Source of the DNA: MPNP01 sp965215545
GTDB taxonomy: Bacteria > Pseudomonadota > Alphaproteobacteria > Rhodobacterales > Rhodobacteraceae
DNA: 64,000 nucleotides
Assembly (NCBI GenBank): GCA_965215545.1
Contig: OZ244066.1
Location: 434,001-498,000, forward strand
Direction: 5' to 3'
In this document: positions 44,230-53,574 of the stretch, in pieces
Layout: each line of letters opens with the position of its first letter
Position numbering within the stretch: the first letter of the stretch is position 1
Position numbers and translations under genes: made by a program
Notes under the pieces: model-generated
Told to the model about the DNA's origin: nothing
Seen by the model: only the letters and a program-made list of their open reading frames with translations
Databases searched by the model: none

Positions 44230-45519
44230 ATGTTTGAGTCATTCTTTCCCAAGCCAAAATTGCTTTTCCTGTCCTTTGCCTTCTGGTCCATCCTCTGTGT
44301 GGTGGTGTGGTTTGCCTTCGGCAAGGCGGCCGGCGAGGTCTTCAGTCTTGGTGGCCTGTTCGGCTTCGATTTCCCGCCAGCCCTGGTGGCCGGGGATGAC
44401 GAGACTGCCGAAGCGGCCTTCCTTGCGGCCCAGGACAGGGCAACCACCTTCTGGCTCTACCAGTACATGCTGGCCTCCTATGCAGCATTTCTGGGATTCT
44501 GGTGCTGGAGGGAGCCCCACAAATGGGCCCGCTGGTCGCTCTATGGCTCCGCTGCCATCATCTTCATCACCTGGTTCCAGGTCCAGCTTGATGTGATGAT
44601 CAATGAATGGTTCGGCACCTTCTACGATCTCATCCAGCTGGCCCTCACCGAACCCGACAACGTCTCGGCCAGCGATTACTACGCCGAACTGATGACCTTT
44701 GCGGCCATTGCCCTGGTGGCCATCACCGTGGCGGTCTTCACCCGTTTCTTTGTCAGCCATTATGTCTTTCGGTGGCGCACCGCGATGAATGACCACTACA
44801 TGGGTCTCTGGGACCGTGTCCGTCACATCGAAGGGGCCTCCCAGCGTGTCCAGGAGGACACGATGCGCTTTGCGGCCATCATGGAGGCGCTGGGCGTCAG
44901 CCTCATCGATGCCGTGATGACCCTGATTGCCTTCCTGCCCATTCTATGGGGTCTCTCGGCCTTCGTGACCCATCTTCCCATCATCGGTGAAGTCCCCCAG
45001 GCACTGGTCTTTGTGGCCATTCTCTGGTCGATTTTCGGGACGGCATTGCTGGCCCTGGCCGGCATTCGCCTCCCTGGACTGGAATTCCGCAACCAGCGGG
45101 TCGAGGCCGCCTATCGGAAGGAGCTTGTCTATGGGGAGGACGATGCGGTCCGGGCCCGCCCACCGACGGTTCATGAGCTCTTTGCGGATGTCCGCAAGAA
45201 TTACTTCCGCCTGTATCTGAACTACCTCTACTTCAATATCGTCCGATACAGCTATCTCCAGGTGGGGGTGCTGCTGCCCTATATTGCCCTCGGCCCGACC
45301 ATCATCTCCGCCGGCTTCACCCTCGGTGTCATGCAGCAGATCATTCGAGCCTTCGGCCGGGTTGAGGGATCATTCCAGTATCTGATCAATTCCTGGACAA
45401 CCATCGTCGAGTTGCTGTCGATCTACAAGCGCCTCAGGGCCTTCGATGCTGCCATCGAAAACCAGCCCCTGCCCAAGATCGATCGTGATTTCTTCGCCGG
45501 CGATGCCAGCCCGGTCTGA
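44230..45519 (+). CDS. SbmA/BacA-like peptide transporter
   Basis: Proteins of this family sit in the inner membrane and import peptides, including proline-rich and NCR-type antimicrobial peptides. BacA is needed by rhizobia for symbiosis. The 429-residue product starts MFESFFPKPKLLFLSFAFWS and contains WFQVQLDVMINEWFGTFYDL, the conserved cytoplasmic FRWRTAMNDHYMGLWDRVRH, EGASQRVQEDTMRFA, and YRKELVYGEDDA, with GRVEGSFQYLINSWTTIVEL towards the end; these are diagnostic SbmA/BacA segments. ATG 44230 is chosen over 44188 because it gives the family N-terminus. Its 3' end overlaps the K+ channel gene on the other strand by 97 bases. Confidence 0.92.
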   Translation: MFESFFPKPKLLFLSFAFWSILCVVVWFAFGKAAGEVFSLGGLFGFDFPPALVAGDDETAEAAFLAAQDRATTFWLYQYMLASYAAFLGFWCWREPHKWARWSLYGSAAIIFITWFQVQLDVMINEWFGTFYDLIQLALTEPDNVSASDYYAELMTFAAIALVAITVAVFTRFFVSHYVFRWRTAMNDHYMGLWDRVRHIEGASQRVQEDTMRFAAIMEALGVSLIDAVMTLIAFLPILWGLSAFVTHLPIIGEVPQALVFVAILWSIFGTALLALAGIRLPGLEFRNQRVEAAYRKELVYGEDDAVRARPPTVHELFADVRKNYFRLYLNYLYFNIVRYSYLQVGVLLPYIALGPTIISAGFTLGVMQQIIRAFGRVEGSFQYLINSWTTIVELLSIYKRLRAFDAAIENQPLPKIDRDFFAGDASPV

Positions 45520-45992
45520 TCGCCGCTGCCGGTTGGACCCAAGCCCGGTGGTGGGAACGCCGACCGCTGCCGGTTTTGAGTCCGATAGAGCGTGTGGACA
45601 AACTCGATGATGATGGCAGTCGTCAAGCCAAAGATGATGAGCCCGTTGGCCGCCAGCAGACCGGACAGAATTCGCGCGTCGGGATCCAGAATGACATCCC
45701 CGAAACCGAGGGTGGTGTAGGACACAAGGGCAAAATAGACAGCGAGTTCGAAGGTCTCCAGCGTGCCGGACACATGGAAATAGGCCGCCCACGCCAACGA
45801 TGAATTCAGCATGCTGATCAAGAGCCACAAGCCGAGGAGCACAAAGGCGATCACCAGTTTGACGGAATGGGGCGACCGGCAAAACCACCACCCGAGGACA
45901 TCCAGAGTCCGGGCCGCCAGGACGATATGCACCGCATGCACCGCCAGACTGTAGAGAATCAACAGGGTACCAACACCAAATTGCTCAAGCAT
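45423..45992 (-). CDS. Two-TM potassium channel family protein
   Basis: This small ion-channel protein (189 residues) has a pore loop followed by the selectivity filter TLGFGD at residues 94-99 (SYTTLGFGDVIL), flanked by membrane helices: two before (GTLLILYSLAVHAVHIVL, VIAFVLLGLWLLISML) and one after (GLLAANGLIIFGLTTAIII). The filter GFG instead of GYG is seen in many bacterial channels. ATG 45992 has GGAGAG four bases upstream. The last 32 codons lie opposite the 3' end of the SbmA/BacA-like gene, so the two transcripts are complementary at their ends. The C-terminus is basic and may be cytoplasmic. Confidence 0.85.
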   Translation of the reverse strand: MLEQFGVGTLLILYSLAVHAVHIVLAARTLDVLGWWFCRSPHSVKLVIAFVLLGLWLLISMLNSSLAWAAYFHVSGTLETFELAVYFALVSYTTLGFGDVILDPDARILSGLLAANGLIIFGLTTAIIIEFVHTLYRTQNRQRSAFPPPGLGPTGSGDQTGLASPAKKSRSILGRGWFSMAASKALRRL

Positions 45993-46213
45993 TCGTCTCT
46001 CCGTTCCTGCTGTACCAAGGGGCCGCGCTCCTGCCAACCGGGGTCCAGGGCCACCAGGTCAGCCGATCATGACCTCCAATCACCGCCCCTTCCCATCAGC
46101 CCCCTTTCACGCAAGCCAGGGGTTGCGATGGCATCCATTGGCCGGATATGCCCTTGCCAGCTGGTGCCAAACGTGCAACAGTCCGGCCCCATCAACATCT
46201 TCGGAAGCCAACC

Positions 46214-46651
46214 ATGCTCTACAAGATCGATCCGCTCCTGTCGCCTGATCTCCTCCATGCCCTTGCCTCGATGGGCCATGGTGATGACCTTGTCATTGTC
46301 GATGCGAATTTCCCCGGATCCAGTTCAGGGCCGCTCTGCATCCGTGCCGATGGTCTCGATGCCAGCGATGTGCTCAGGGCCGTCCTGCAACTGATGCCGC
46401 TTGATACCTTCGTGCCTGATCCAGCCATCACCATGCAGGTCGTTGGTAACCCGGATGCCACCCCCGCAGCCGTCAAGGATTTCCAGTCAATCATCAACGA
46501 GACTGCCGACAACCCTGTCCCGCTGACCAGTCTGGAGCGGTATGCCTTCTATGCACGCGCCGCATCCGGATACGCCATCGTCCAGACCGGTGAGCAGCGG
46601 CTCTATGGGAATATCATCCTCAAGAAGGGCGTCATCGGGTCCACCGACTGA
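46214..46651 (+). CDS. RbsD/FucU-family sugar mutarotase
   Basis: These enzymes interconvert sugar anomers: FucU acts on L-fucose and RbsD on D-ribose. The 145-residue product starts MLYKIDPLLSPDLLHALASM and has the catalytic GHGDDLVIVDANFPG (H22, D30), then GYAIVQTGEQRLYGNIILKK at the C-terminus with the conserved Tyr. The LYGNIILKKGV ending is closer to FucU than RbsD. ATG 46214 gives the natural N-terminus; the frame is open upstream. No sugar catabolic genes are adjacent, so the physiological sugar is unknown. Confidence 0.88.
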   Translation: MLYKIDPLLSPDLLHALASMGHGDDLVIVDANFPGSSSGPLCIRADGLDASDVLRAVLQLMPLDTFVPDPAITMQVVGNPDATPAAVKDFQSIINETADNPVPLTSLERYAFYARAASGYAIVQTGEQRLYGNIILKKGVIGSTD

Positions 46652-46734
46652 GCGCCCTGCTCGCACACAGTGCCTCCCATGCATGCGGGGGGGGTGCGGG
46701 CCAGAGGCCTGTGACCAAGGCACCTGACAACACG

Positions 46735-47429
46735 TCAAGCTTGCATTTCCAGCCAAACGTCTTCTCTATTGGCCCAGTAATCCTTGATTGTTTCAAATCG
46801 CTGTCGTCGTTCCACGATCTTCTCCATCTCACGTGGGTAGAAGTCCATCATGGTTGCGCACAATTGCAACATCCATGTTTTCCTTGAGTTTCGTGGAATG
46901 ATTTGGATGTCATCTGAATTGGCGATCTGAATCTGTCCCCAGCCCAATGCGCCGACGGTCAGGCATTGCCCATCAGGAAACTCAATTGGCACAAACAACA
47001 CTTCCGAGACCTCCAGATCAATTCCATCGACAGAATGCTTGATCATGATGAGTGAGAAAAAGTTTCTGTCTGACTCATAAAATCGTGCCAACCTCTCGAC
47101 GGATACAATATTGGGCATATTGAACTGGGCATATTGAACCGGGTATCTTCTCTGTGAGTCTTGACGTCAATCACAGAGTAGAAGTCATCAGCGTCAGTGA
47201 AGGCCATATCTGCCATGGCCCGTCGTGAAAAGTCGCTGGAATACTCACGACACCAGTCCCCCAGCAAATCGTCAAATTTGTCCGCAACCAGAGACTCCAA
47301 TGCATCTCCGACAGCTCTTGTGCTGCTGGCCGTTGGCGGAGAAAGAAATCCATTCAACGAATGGATATGTTCCTTTATCGCAATCGCAACCTGCTCATGG
47401 TGGCCCTGACAGTAAAATCTCGACATCAT
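46735..47429 (-). pseudogene. Type II restriction endonuclease, inactivated by a 14-bp duplication
   Basis: Two minus-strand frames make one protein if a 14-bp tandem duplication at 47111-47138 is removed. The first begins at ATG 47429 and runs to DDFYSVIDVKTHREDTRFNM, then shifts; the second continues NMPNIVSVERLARFYESDRN to the end at 46735. The order of acidic residues and DVK in FYSVIDVKTH fits a PD-(D/E)XK nuclease site. It overlaps the end of a DNA methyltransferase gene by four bases, the usual layout of a type II system. I cannot name its recognition site. Without repair of the frame only the first 128 residues would be made. Confidence 0.72.
47111..47138. repeat. 14-bp tandem duplication inside the endonuclease gene
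   Basis: TTGGGCATATTGAA at 47111-47124 is followed directly by CTGGGCATATTGAA at 47125-47138, with one mismatch. The 14-base addition shifts the frame by two and separates the two halves of the nuclease. Confidence 0.88.
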
Positions 47430-48301
47430 TCGGAGCGTGTTTCTTGAATGGTTTTCCGCCTTGCCGGGATTGGTGTTCTTTGTTGCTGGGGAAGTGAATT
47501 GCGTTCCCAGAATACGCCGGACGTGTAGCCTTGAATCAAGGGGTCATGTTGCGCTGCACAGATACGCTTCCTTGACCAGCAGAGATATTCGGGATTGATG
47601 TCAACGCCACACCAATTCCTGTCCAGTTTTGCCGCCACCACAGCTGATGTACCGCTGCCCAGAAATGGGTCAAAGACAAGATCGCCCGCTTTCGAACTCG
47701 CCAGGATCAACTTCGCGAACAGTTTTTCCGGCTTTTGTGTCGGGTGCGAGGTATTTTCTGGCATGGACCAGAACGGTACCGTCACATCTGTCCAGATGTT
47801 TGATGGATGTGTCAACCGGAAGTTTCCATCGCTTTCCTTCTGCCAATCCTTCGGTTCGCCGTTGACCCGATAGGGCGCCAATACCCTGCGCTTGAGTTTC
47901 ACTGAGTCCACATCAAAATAATAATCCTGGGATCGTGTGCAGAACCAGATGTCTTCTGTGGTGTTCTTCCAGTTCCGCTTTGCACCTCGCCCCTTTTCCC
48001 GTTCCCATGTAATTCTGTTTCGGACGATAAAATTCTCCTCCAGGACAGGAAAAATCAGCGTTGATGTCCTCCAATCGGAACAGACATAGAGAGTGGCATT
48101 GGGTTTCATCATGGGAATGAGCAGGTCAACGAATCGTTTGGGAAAAAACCTGGCGATGTCGAGGAAGTCTCCCTCGATGAGCTGATGGGAAAGGTCGCGG
48201 CGGGTGATCGGGCCTTCAACACACAATAATGTCTCACCAAGTTGGAGACGTTCTTCTGGACTGCAGGTCAAGGTTCGATTTCTTCTGGCACGAACAGGCA
48301 T
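47426..48301 (-). pseudogene. Beta-class DNA adenine methyltransferase lacking its catalytic segment
   Basis: The 291-codon frame matches the M.RsrI-like methyltransferase family almost throughout: LIEGDFLDIARFFPKRFVDL, YVCSDWRTSTLIFPVLEENF, IVRNRITWEREKGRGAKRNW, PFWSMPENTSHPTQKPEK and the SAM-binding VFDPFLGSGTSAVVA. Between FVDLLI and PMMKPNATLYVC, where relatives carry roughly 35-40 residues including DPPYN, nothing is present. The frame is kept, so this looks like an in-frame deletion that removed catalytic motif IV. The protein would bind cofactor perhaps but should not methylate. It overlaps the endonuclease start by four bases. Confidence 0.75.
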
Positions 48302-48600
48302 GGTGTTCTCGCGGCGTTCCCGGCATTGGAGCCAGGACGGTCTGGCACGATTGGACGCTACAGGCAGACCGGTCCAGGGTCAAGAAACGCACGAATGGGC
48401 GTTTCAGTATCTGTCACCCCGCCGCAATGTGAGGCTGCACGCGCATTGATCTTGCTGGTCGGGTCCTCGCCTTGCGGTCCGGGTTGAGTAATCACGGGGT
48501 GGGGGTCTCGGGTTAGCGGTTAGTTGCTCAGACCCGCAAGAACAGGCGCTCCCGGCAAGGCCAGATCCGGTCTGCCATGACACCGTTGTGAGGAATGAAG
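48302..48600. other. Intergenic region, no gene seen
   Basis: This 300-base gap lies upstream of the methyltransferase remnant and downstream of the EamA-transporter gene on the same strand. Open frames here lack recognisable features. Confidence 0.4.
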
Positions 48601-49626
48601 TCAACGCCTGCTCTGACCCGGATCATGCTTCCCATCCCGTTTTTTGGACTTTTTATTGTTTTTCAATCGTTCGGCACGGGAGCGGAGCACGGCACCAATA
48701 TTCGGGGAGGACGCGGCACCGGGTCGGGTCCGGGCGCGCAGGACCGGCGTGTTTTCCGAGCGGCCGCTCAGGCTCTCCCGGATCACGACATAGATGCCGG
48801 AAGCGATGATCACCGCCGCACCCAGGCCCGTCGTGAGGTCGGGCACCTCGGCAAAGAACAGCAGGCCCAGGCCTGTCCCCCAGATGATCTGTGAATACTG
48901 CATCGGTGCAACAGTTGCTGCATCGCCCTGCTTGTAGGCAGCAATGATGCAGAGCCCACCCACATAACCAAGAATCGCAACCAGGGCGAAGAGGCCCATA
49001 TGCTCGATCGGAACAGGGCGATGGACGAAGGGAAGAAGCGCCCCCATCAGTACGACATTGGCCATCATCGGATAGAGCATCAGCACGGCCGCACGCTCTT
49101 GACGGCCGACCTTCCGGGTGATGACCGAAACCAGGGCCCCTCCGGTTGCCGCCGTGAGGCCGGCGATGTGTCCGGCTGTCAGCGGCTCGAGGCCTGGACG
49201 CAGGACAATCAGGACGCCCACAAGACCAATCAGAACCGCGGCCCAGCGATGGAGACCCACCTGTTCACCCAGCATCGGGATGGACAGGACCGTGATCAGG
49301 AGCGGAGCGGCAAAGATGAACGCGTAAACCTGCGTGATCGGCAGGACCGAGAATGCATGGATTACGGCCACCGCGGTCACGACGGCCGCCGCCGTGCGCA
49401 AAGCCACCCAGCCTGGATTGCGCGGGATCAGCGTCCCCGCTTCCCTGTCGCGCAGAAGCAGGAGTGTGGCAAAAGGAAAGCCGAGCAGAACACTGAAGAA
49501 CAGAATCTGGAACGGGGCATAGCCGCCACCGAGAAACTTGATCACGGCATCATGCGACGAATAGGCGGCAAATCCCAGAACCGCAAACAGGACCCCACGC
49601 AGGTTGCCTGACCGGATCTCGCTCAA
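48601..49626 (-). CDS. EamA/DMT-family transporter
   Basis: This is a drug/metabolite-type transporter, 341 residues with ten predicted membrane helices in two EamA repeats. The opening LRGVLFAVLGFAAYSSHDAV and the mid-protein segments FAAPLLITVLSIPMLGEQVG and LGYVGGLCIIAAYKQGDAAT are family landmarks. The first start is TTG 49626 with GAGGGTGAG just before it. The last 50 residues are charged and rich in Arg/Lys, longer than usual, and could be an extension after loss of an original stop. The substrate is unknown. Confidence 0.85.
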   Translation of the reverse strand: MSEIRSGNLRGVLFAVLGFAAYSSHDAVIKFLGGGYAPFQILFFSVLLGFPFATLLLLRDREAGTLIPRNPGWVALRTAAAVVTAVAVIHAFSVLPITQVYAFIFAAPLLITVLSIPMLGEQVGLHRWAAVLIGLVGVLIVLRPGLEPLTAGHIAGLTAATGGALVSVITRKVGRQERAAVLMLYPMMANVVLMGALLPFVHRPVPIEHMGLFALVAILGYVGGLCIIAAYKQGDAATVAPMQYSQIIWGTGLGLLFFAEVPDLTTGLGAAVIIASGIYVVIRESLSGRSENTPVLRARTRPGAASSPNIGAVLRSRAERLKNNKKSKKRDGKHDPGQSRR

Positions 49627-50052
49627 TGACTCACCCTCGATTCGGTGGCGAACGCAACGACAACCCGGGAAGCGGAGACCAGCGCCCCGCCCTCAGGGGA
49701 TGTTCCAACCCTTGTTGAATCATGCAAATCCGGTTTGTGACGCCTCCCCCTGCAATATAGGGGCTCGAGGTCATGGCCAGTGCGGAAAGAATACAAAACC
49801 ATGACCCCATCTACCACACCACCAATCATGACTGCCACCGCATCGCACCATCCCTGCCTGAACCCAGCTTGTCCCTGCGAGTCTCAAATGGGTTGGCCAG
49901 GTCGCCGATATCGAGAGTTGTGCCCAGGTGATGGATGACGGCATCACCGCACTGGTGGCATACGCACCGGTCAAGCGGGTTTGCAGCCTGCTCAAGCCTG
50001 CATTTGGGCCGCACGGCCAATCCAATTGCACAGCGGAGACACGACAGGGGCA
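49627..50052. other. Intergenic region upstream of the RecQ-like gene
   Basis: No gene is recognised. It should hold the promoters of the divergent EamA and RecQ-like genes. Confidence 0.4.
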
Positions 50053-52621
50053 GTGAACGTGGAAGCGCTGCTCAAACGGTGCGTCTCGGTCGACCTCGAA
50101 GTTGGCCCGAAGACCCGACGAATACACAAGTTCGCAGCCGTTCGTTCGGACTCTGCCGAGACTTGCAACTACAGCGGGGGTGATCTGGCGGCCGCTTTGC
50201 AGGAGCTTGATGATTACGCTGCCGGAGCGGAGTTCGTGCTCGGGCACAACCTGATCAGGCACGACCTGCCCTGTCTGCGTGAAGCATGTTCCACGCTGCG
50301 ACTCCCTGCGAAGCCACCGATCGATTCCCTCTGGCTCAATCCGCTTGGCTTTCCCCGCCATCCCTATCACCGCCTGGTCAAGCACTACAAGGACGGCCAG
50401 CTGCAGGCCGAAAGGGTCAATGACCCGGAACTCGATGCCGGGCTGGCCCTGACTGTGTTGCGCAACCAACTCACCGAGTTCCGGAAACGCGCCGATGGTG
50501 ATGCCGATCTCCTGACAGCCTTCCACTGGCTCACAACATCCGGTGAGGACCCCGAGGGGTTCGAGTCCGTCTTCCGATCAGCGAGGGGAAGGCCGAGACC
50601 GGATGTCCTGGAGGCACAGAATGCGATCAGGCAGGTCCTCGCCAATCGGGCCTGCATCCAGCAGATCAAGGGGGTGATTCCGGACATCGAACGCAGCGGC
50701 TGGCCACTCGCCTATGCACTCTCCTGGATCTCGGTGGCCGGTGAAAACTCCGTGATGTCGCCATGGGTCAGGCACCAGTTTCCTGAGGCTGGGGCGTTCG
50801 TTCGAAGTCTCCGCGACACGTCGTGCACCGATCCCTCCTGTGATTGGTGCCGATCCCAGAGCGATCCCGGACGGCTTCTCAAACAGTGGTTCGGCTTTGG
50901 AGGTTTCCGGCCGAAACCGAGCGGCAAGGATGGACGCTCCCTGCAAGAAACCATCGTCACAGCCGCACTCGCCAAGTCTTCGGTCCTTGGCATCCTCCCG
51001 ACCGGCACCGGCAAGTCGCTCTGCTACCAGTTGCCGGCACTCGCAGCAAATCACCGGACCGGTGCACTGACCGTGGTCATCTCGCCACTGGTTGCGCTGA
51101 TGGCCGACCAGATTGCCAGCCTGAAGCGCCAGGGGGTCACATCATGCGTCACCATCAACGGCCTGCTGTCGCTGCCCGAACGGCATGATGCCCTCGATCA
51201 GGTGCGTCTCGGCGATGCCTCAATGCTGCTCATCTCACCCGAGCAACTCAGAAGCCCCTCGGTGCGGTCGAAAATCGAGCAGCGGGTCGTGGGCTACTGG
51301 GTCGTCGACGAGGTCCATTGTGTCTCGAAGTGGGGCCATGATTTCCGACCGGACTACCGATACATCGCCCGCTTCATCCGGGAATATTCCGGTGACAGCC
51401 AACCAGCGCCGCTCATCTGTCTGACTGCAACTGCCAAGCCTGGCGTCATCGACGATATCCGCAACTTTTTCAGGGAGACGCTGGACATCGGGCTGACGTG
51501 TATCGACGGGGGTGCGCACCGGGACAATCTCGCTTTCGAGGTCGTTGAAACCGACAAATCCGGCAAACTCGGTGACATCGTCGCGGTTCTTGACAGTGCA
51601 CTGCCCGCGGAAGGCCGCTCGGGCGCGATTGTCTACTGCGCCACCCGGAGCGACAGAGCGGGTCACGGACTTCCTCAGGGAGCAGGGCCATGCCGCCGGG
51701 CACTACCATGCGGGTCTGAGGCCGGAAGCCAAACGGGAGACCCAGAAGCAGTTTGCGGAGGGCACGCTCCGCATCATCGTGGCCACCAACGCCTTCGGCA
51801 TGGGGATCGACAAATCCGACATCCGTCTTGTCGTCCACGCCGACATCCCGGGATCGCTGGAAAACTATGTCCAGGAAGCCGGACGTGCCGGACGCGACGG
51901 CAAGCGCGCCCGCTGCATCCTGCTCTACAGCGGTGACGATATCGAGAAGCAGTTCAAGCTTGCGGCCCGATCGCGTCTCGACAGGCAGCAGATTGCCGCG
52001 ATCCTGAAGTCCCTGCGGCGGATCGGACGGCGGATGAGGCGAGAGGGAGACGTCATCGCGACACCCGGCGAGATCATCAAGGAAGATGTGGGCCGCGAAT
52101 TCGGACCCGACAGGCACACCGAGGATACACGGGTGAAAATCGCCGTCTCCTGGCTCGAGGAGGCGAAATTACTCAGGCGCAACGAGAATTTCGTGCGGGT
52201 GTTTCCATCATCGCTGAAGATCCGAACTCTCGACGAGGCGCGCACGCTGATTGAAAACACTGACACCGCCCGGGCCCATCGCGAGAAGCTTCTCAAACTC
52301 GTACACAGCCTGTTGAACTGTCCGCGCGACCGCGGCATCTCCACCGATGAACTCTGTGGGGGGTCCGGACTCACCCCGGCGCAACTCCGCAAGGCACTCA
52401 ACCTCTTCCAGACACTCGGGATTGCCACGAACGACACCGCAATCACGGTCTTCATCCATCTCGCCGTGGCGGATTCCTCAACAATGCGGCTTGCGAAGAG
52501 TTCGTGTTTGGAGAGCGACCTCCTCGACCGCTTCCAGGAACTCGCACCGGACCTTGATCCGGATGAGGTCTCGACCCTCAATCTCAGGGAGGCCTCGCAA
52601 TGTCTGAAGAACTTGACCTAA
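50053..52621 (+). pseudogene. DnaQ-like exonuclease/RecQ helicase fusion, frameshifted and probably truncated
   Basis: Residues about 1-140 resemble a 3'-5' exonuclease fold: CVSVDLEVGP (motif I), FVLGHNLIRHDLPCL (motif II) and VNDPELDAGLAL (motif III). A RecQ-type helicase follows with GILPTGTGKSLCYQLPAL, VVDEVHCVSKWGHDFRPDY, LICLTATAKP and, after a frame change near 51650, GHYHAGLRPEAKRETQ, FGMGIDKSDIR and NYVQEAGRAGRDGKRA. The frame changes within ATRS/TERVTDF by one extra base, so the full protein is not made unless that is an assembly error. The reading ends at 52621, right where an IS5-type element begins, so the C-terminus is probably lost. GTG 50053 or 50059 are likely starts. The fusion recalls WRN-like architecture. 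Confidence 0.75.
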
Positions 52622-53574
52622 AAGTTGAGTGGTCGCCCAGGATGTGGCAGTCCATGTTGGAAACCCAAACCAAACATGGAGGACCCAATGCCTTGGAACG
52701 CAACCACTCAGGACCAGTATAGACGGCCCATGGACCGATTTGAAACCGATGTGACCGATGCGGAGCGGGCCGTCATCGAACCCCTGCTGCCGCCCCCGTC
52801 CCGGCTGGGCCGCCCCCGCACACTGGATGTGCGGGAGGTCGTCAATGCCCTCCAGTTCATCCTCGGGACCGGCTGCCAATGGCGGTCACTGCCCAAGTGT
52901 TGTCCGCCCTTTGCGTCGGTCCAGAACTGCTTCTATGCCTGGCGCGATGACGGGACACTCGAACGCATGCTGGATGCCCTGCGGACGCAGGCCCGCACTC
53001 TTGCGGGCCGGGCGGCCGCGCCCACGGCCGCCGCCATCGACAGCCCCCTCTTCCCTCTCCCCGGGGTCAACACGGAGATGGGTGGTCCATCGGGAGACGA
53101 TGCCGGCAAGCGGAGCAAGGGCCGCCAGCGCCACCTCACGGTGGACGTCGAAGGATTCCCGATCATGATGGCCATCCAGCCCGCCTCGGTGCAGGACCGG
53201 GATGGGGCTCCCGAGGTGATCTTTGGCATGCTGGCCAAGGCTCCACAGATCCGGAAACTCTGGGCCGACGGGGGCCATACCGGACCCAAACTCCGGGCTG
53301 CCCTTGCGGAGGGCGGACTGGGCGCGTTGATCGAGAGTGTCCACCAACCCAAGGCGATCAAGGGCTTCACGGTTCTCTATCGCCGCTGGGTGGTGGAGCG
53401 GACCTTGGCCTGGCTGTCGCGATGCCGGCGTCTGGCCAGGGACGTCGAGCGGACAGTGGAGAGTTCCCTGGCCTGGGTGCCGCGGGCTGCCTGCCGGTGC
53501 CTGATGCGCCGGGTGGCACGGGGGCTAACGTCATGACGGTAAAATACTATTGTAACTCAGTGACTTATGATTCA
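52622..53574 (+). mobile_element. IS5-family insertion element (limits approximate)
   Basis: The element sits between the end of the RecQ-like gene and the broken DUF4338 transposase, and both of those genes stop at its edges. A plausible left end is TTGAGTGGTCGCCCAGG at about 52624. I could not find a matching inverted repeat on the right, so that side may be truncated. Confidence 0.55.
52688..53536 (+). CDS. IS5-family transposase
   Basis: This is a 282-residue DDE transposase of the IS5 family, IS1031/IS427-like group (inference). It begins MPWNATTQDQYRRPMDRFET and has the family helix-turn-helix part with GTGCQWRSLPKCCPPFASVQ. Catalytic blocks are AAIDSPLFPLPG (first D), then LWADGGHTGPKLRAAL (second D) and VVERTLAWLSRCRRLARDVE (E). 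DDAGKRSKGRQRHLTVDVEG lies between. DSPLF replaces the usual DSQSVK, a change near the first catalytic Asp. ATG 52688 is preceded by GAGG. It appears full length. Confidence 0.85.
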   Translation: MPWNATTQDQYRRPMDRFETDVTDAERAVIEPLLPPPSRLGRPRTLDVREVVNALQFILGTGCQWRSLPKCCPPFASVQNCFYAWRDDGTLERMLDALRTQARTLAGRAAAPTAAAIDSPLFPLPGVNTEMGGPSGDDAGKRSKGRQRHLTVDVEGFPIMMAIQPASVQDRDGAPEVIFGMLAKAPQIRKLWADGGHTGPKLRAALAEGGLGALIESVHQPKAIKGFTVLYRRWVVERTLAWLSRCRRLARDVERTVESSLAWVPRAACRCLMRRVARGLTS

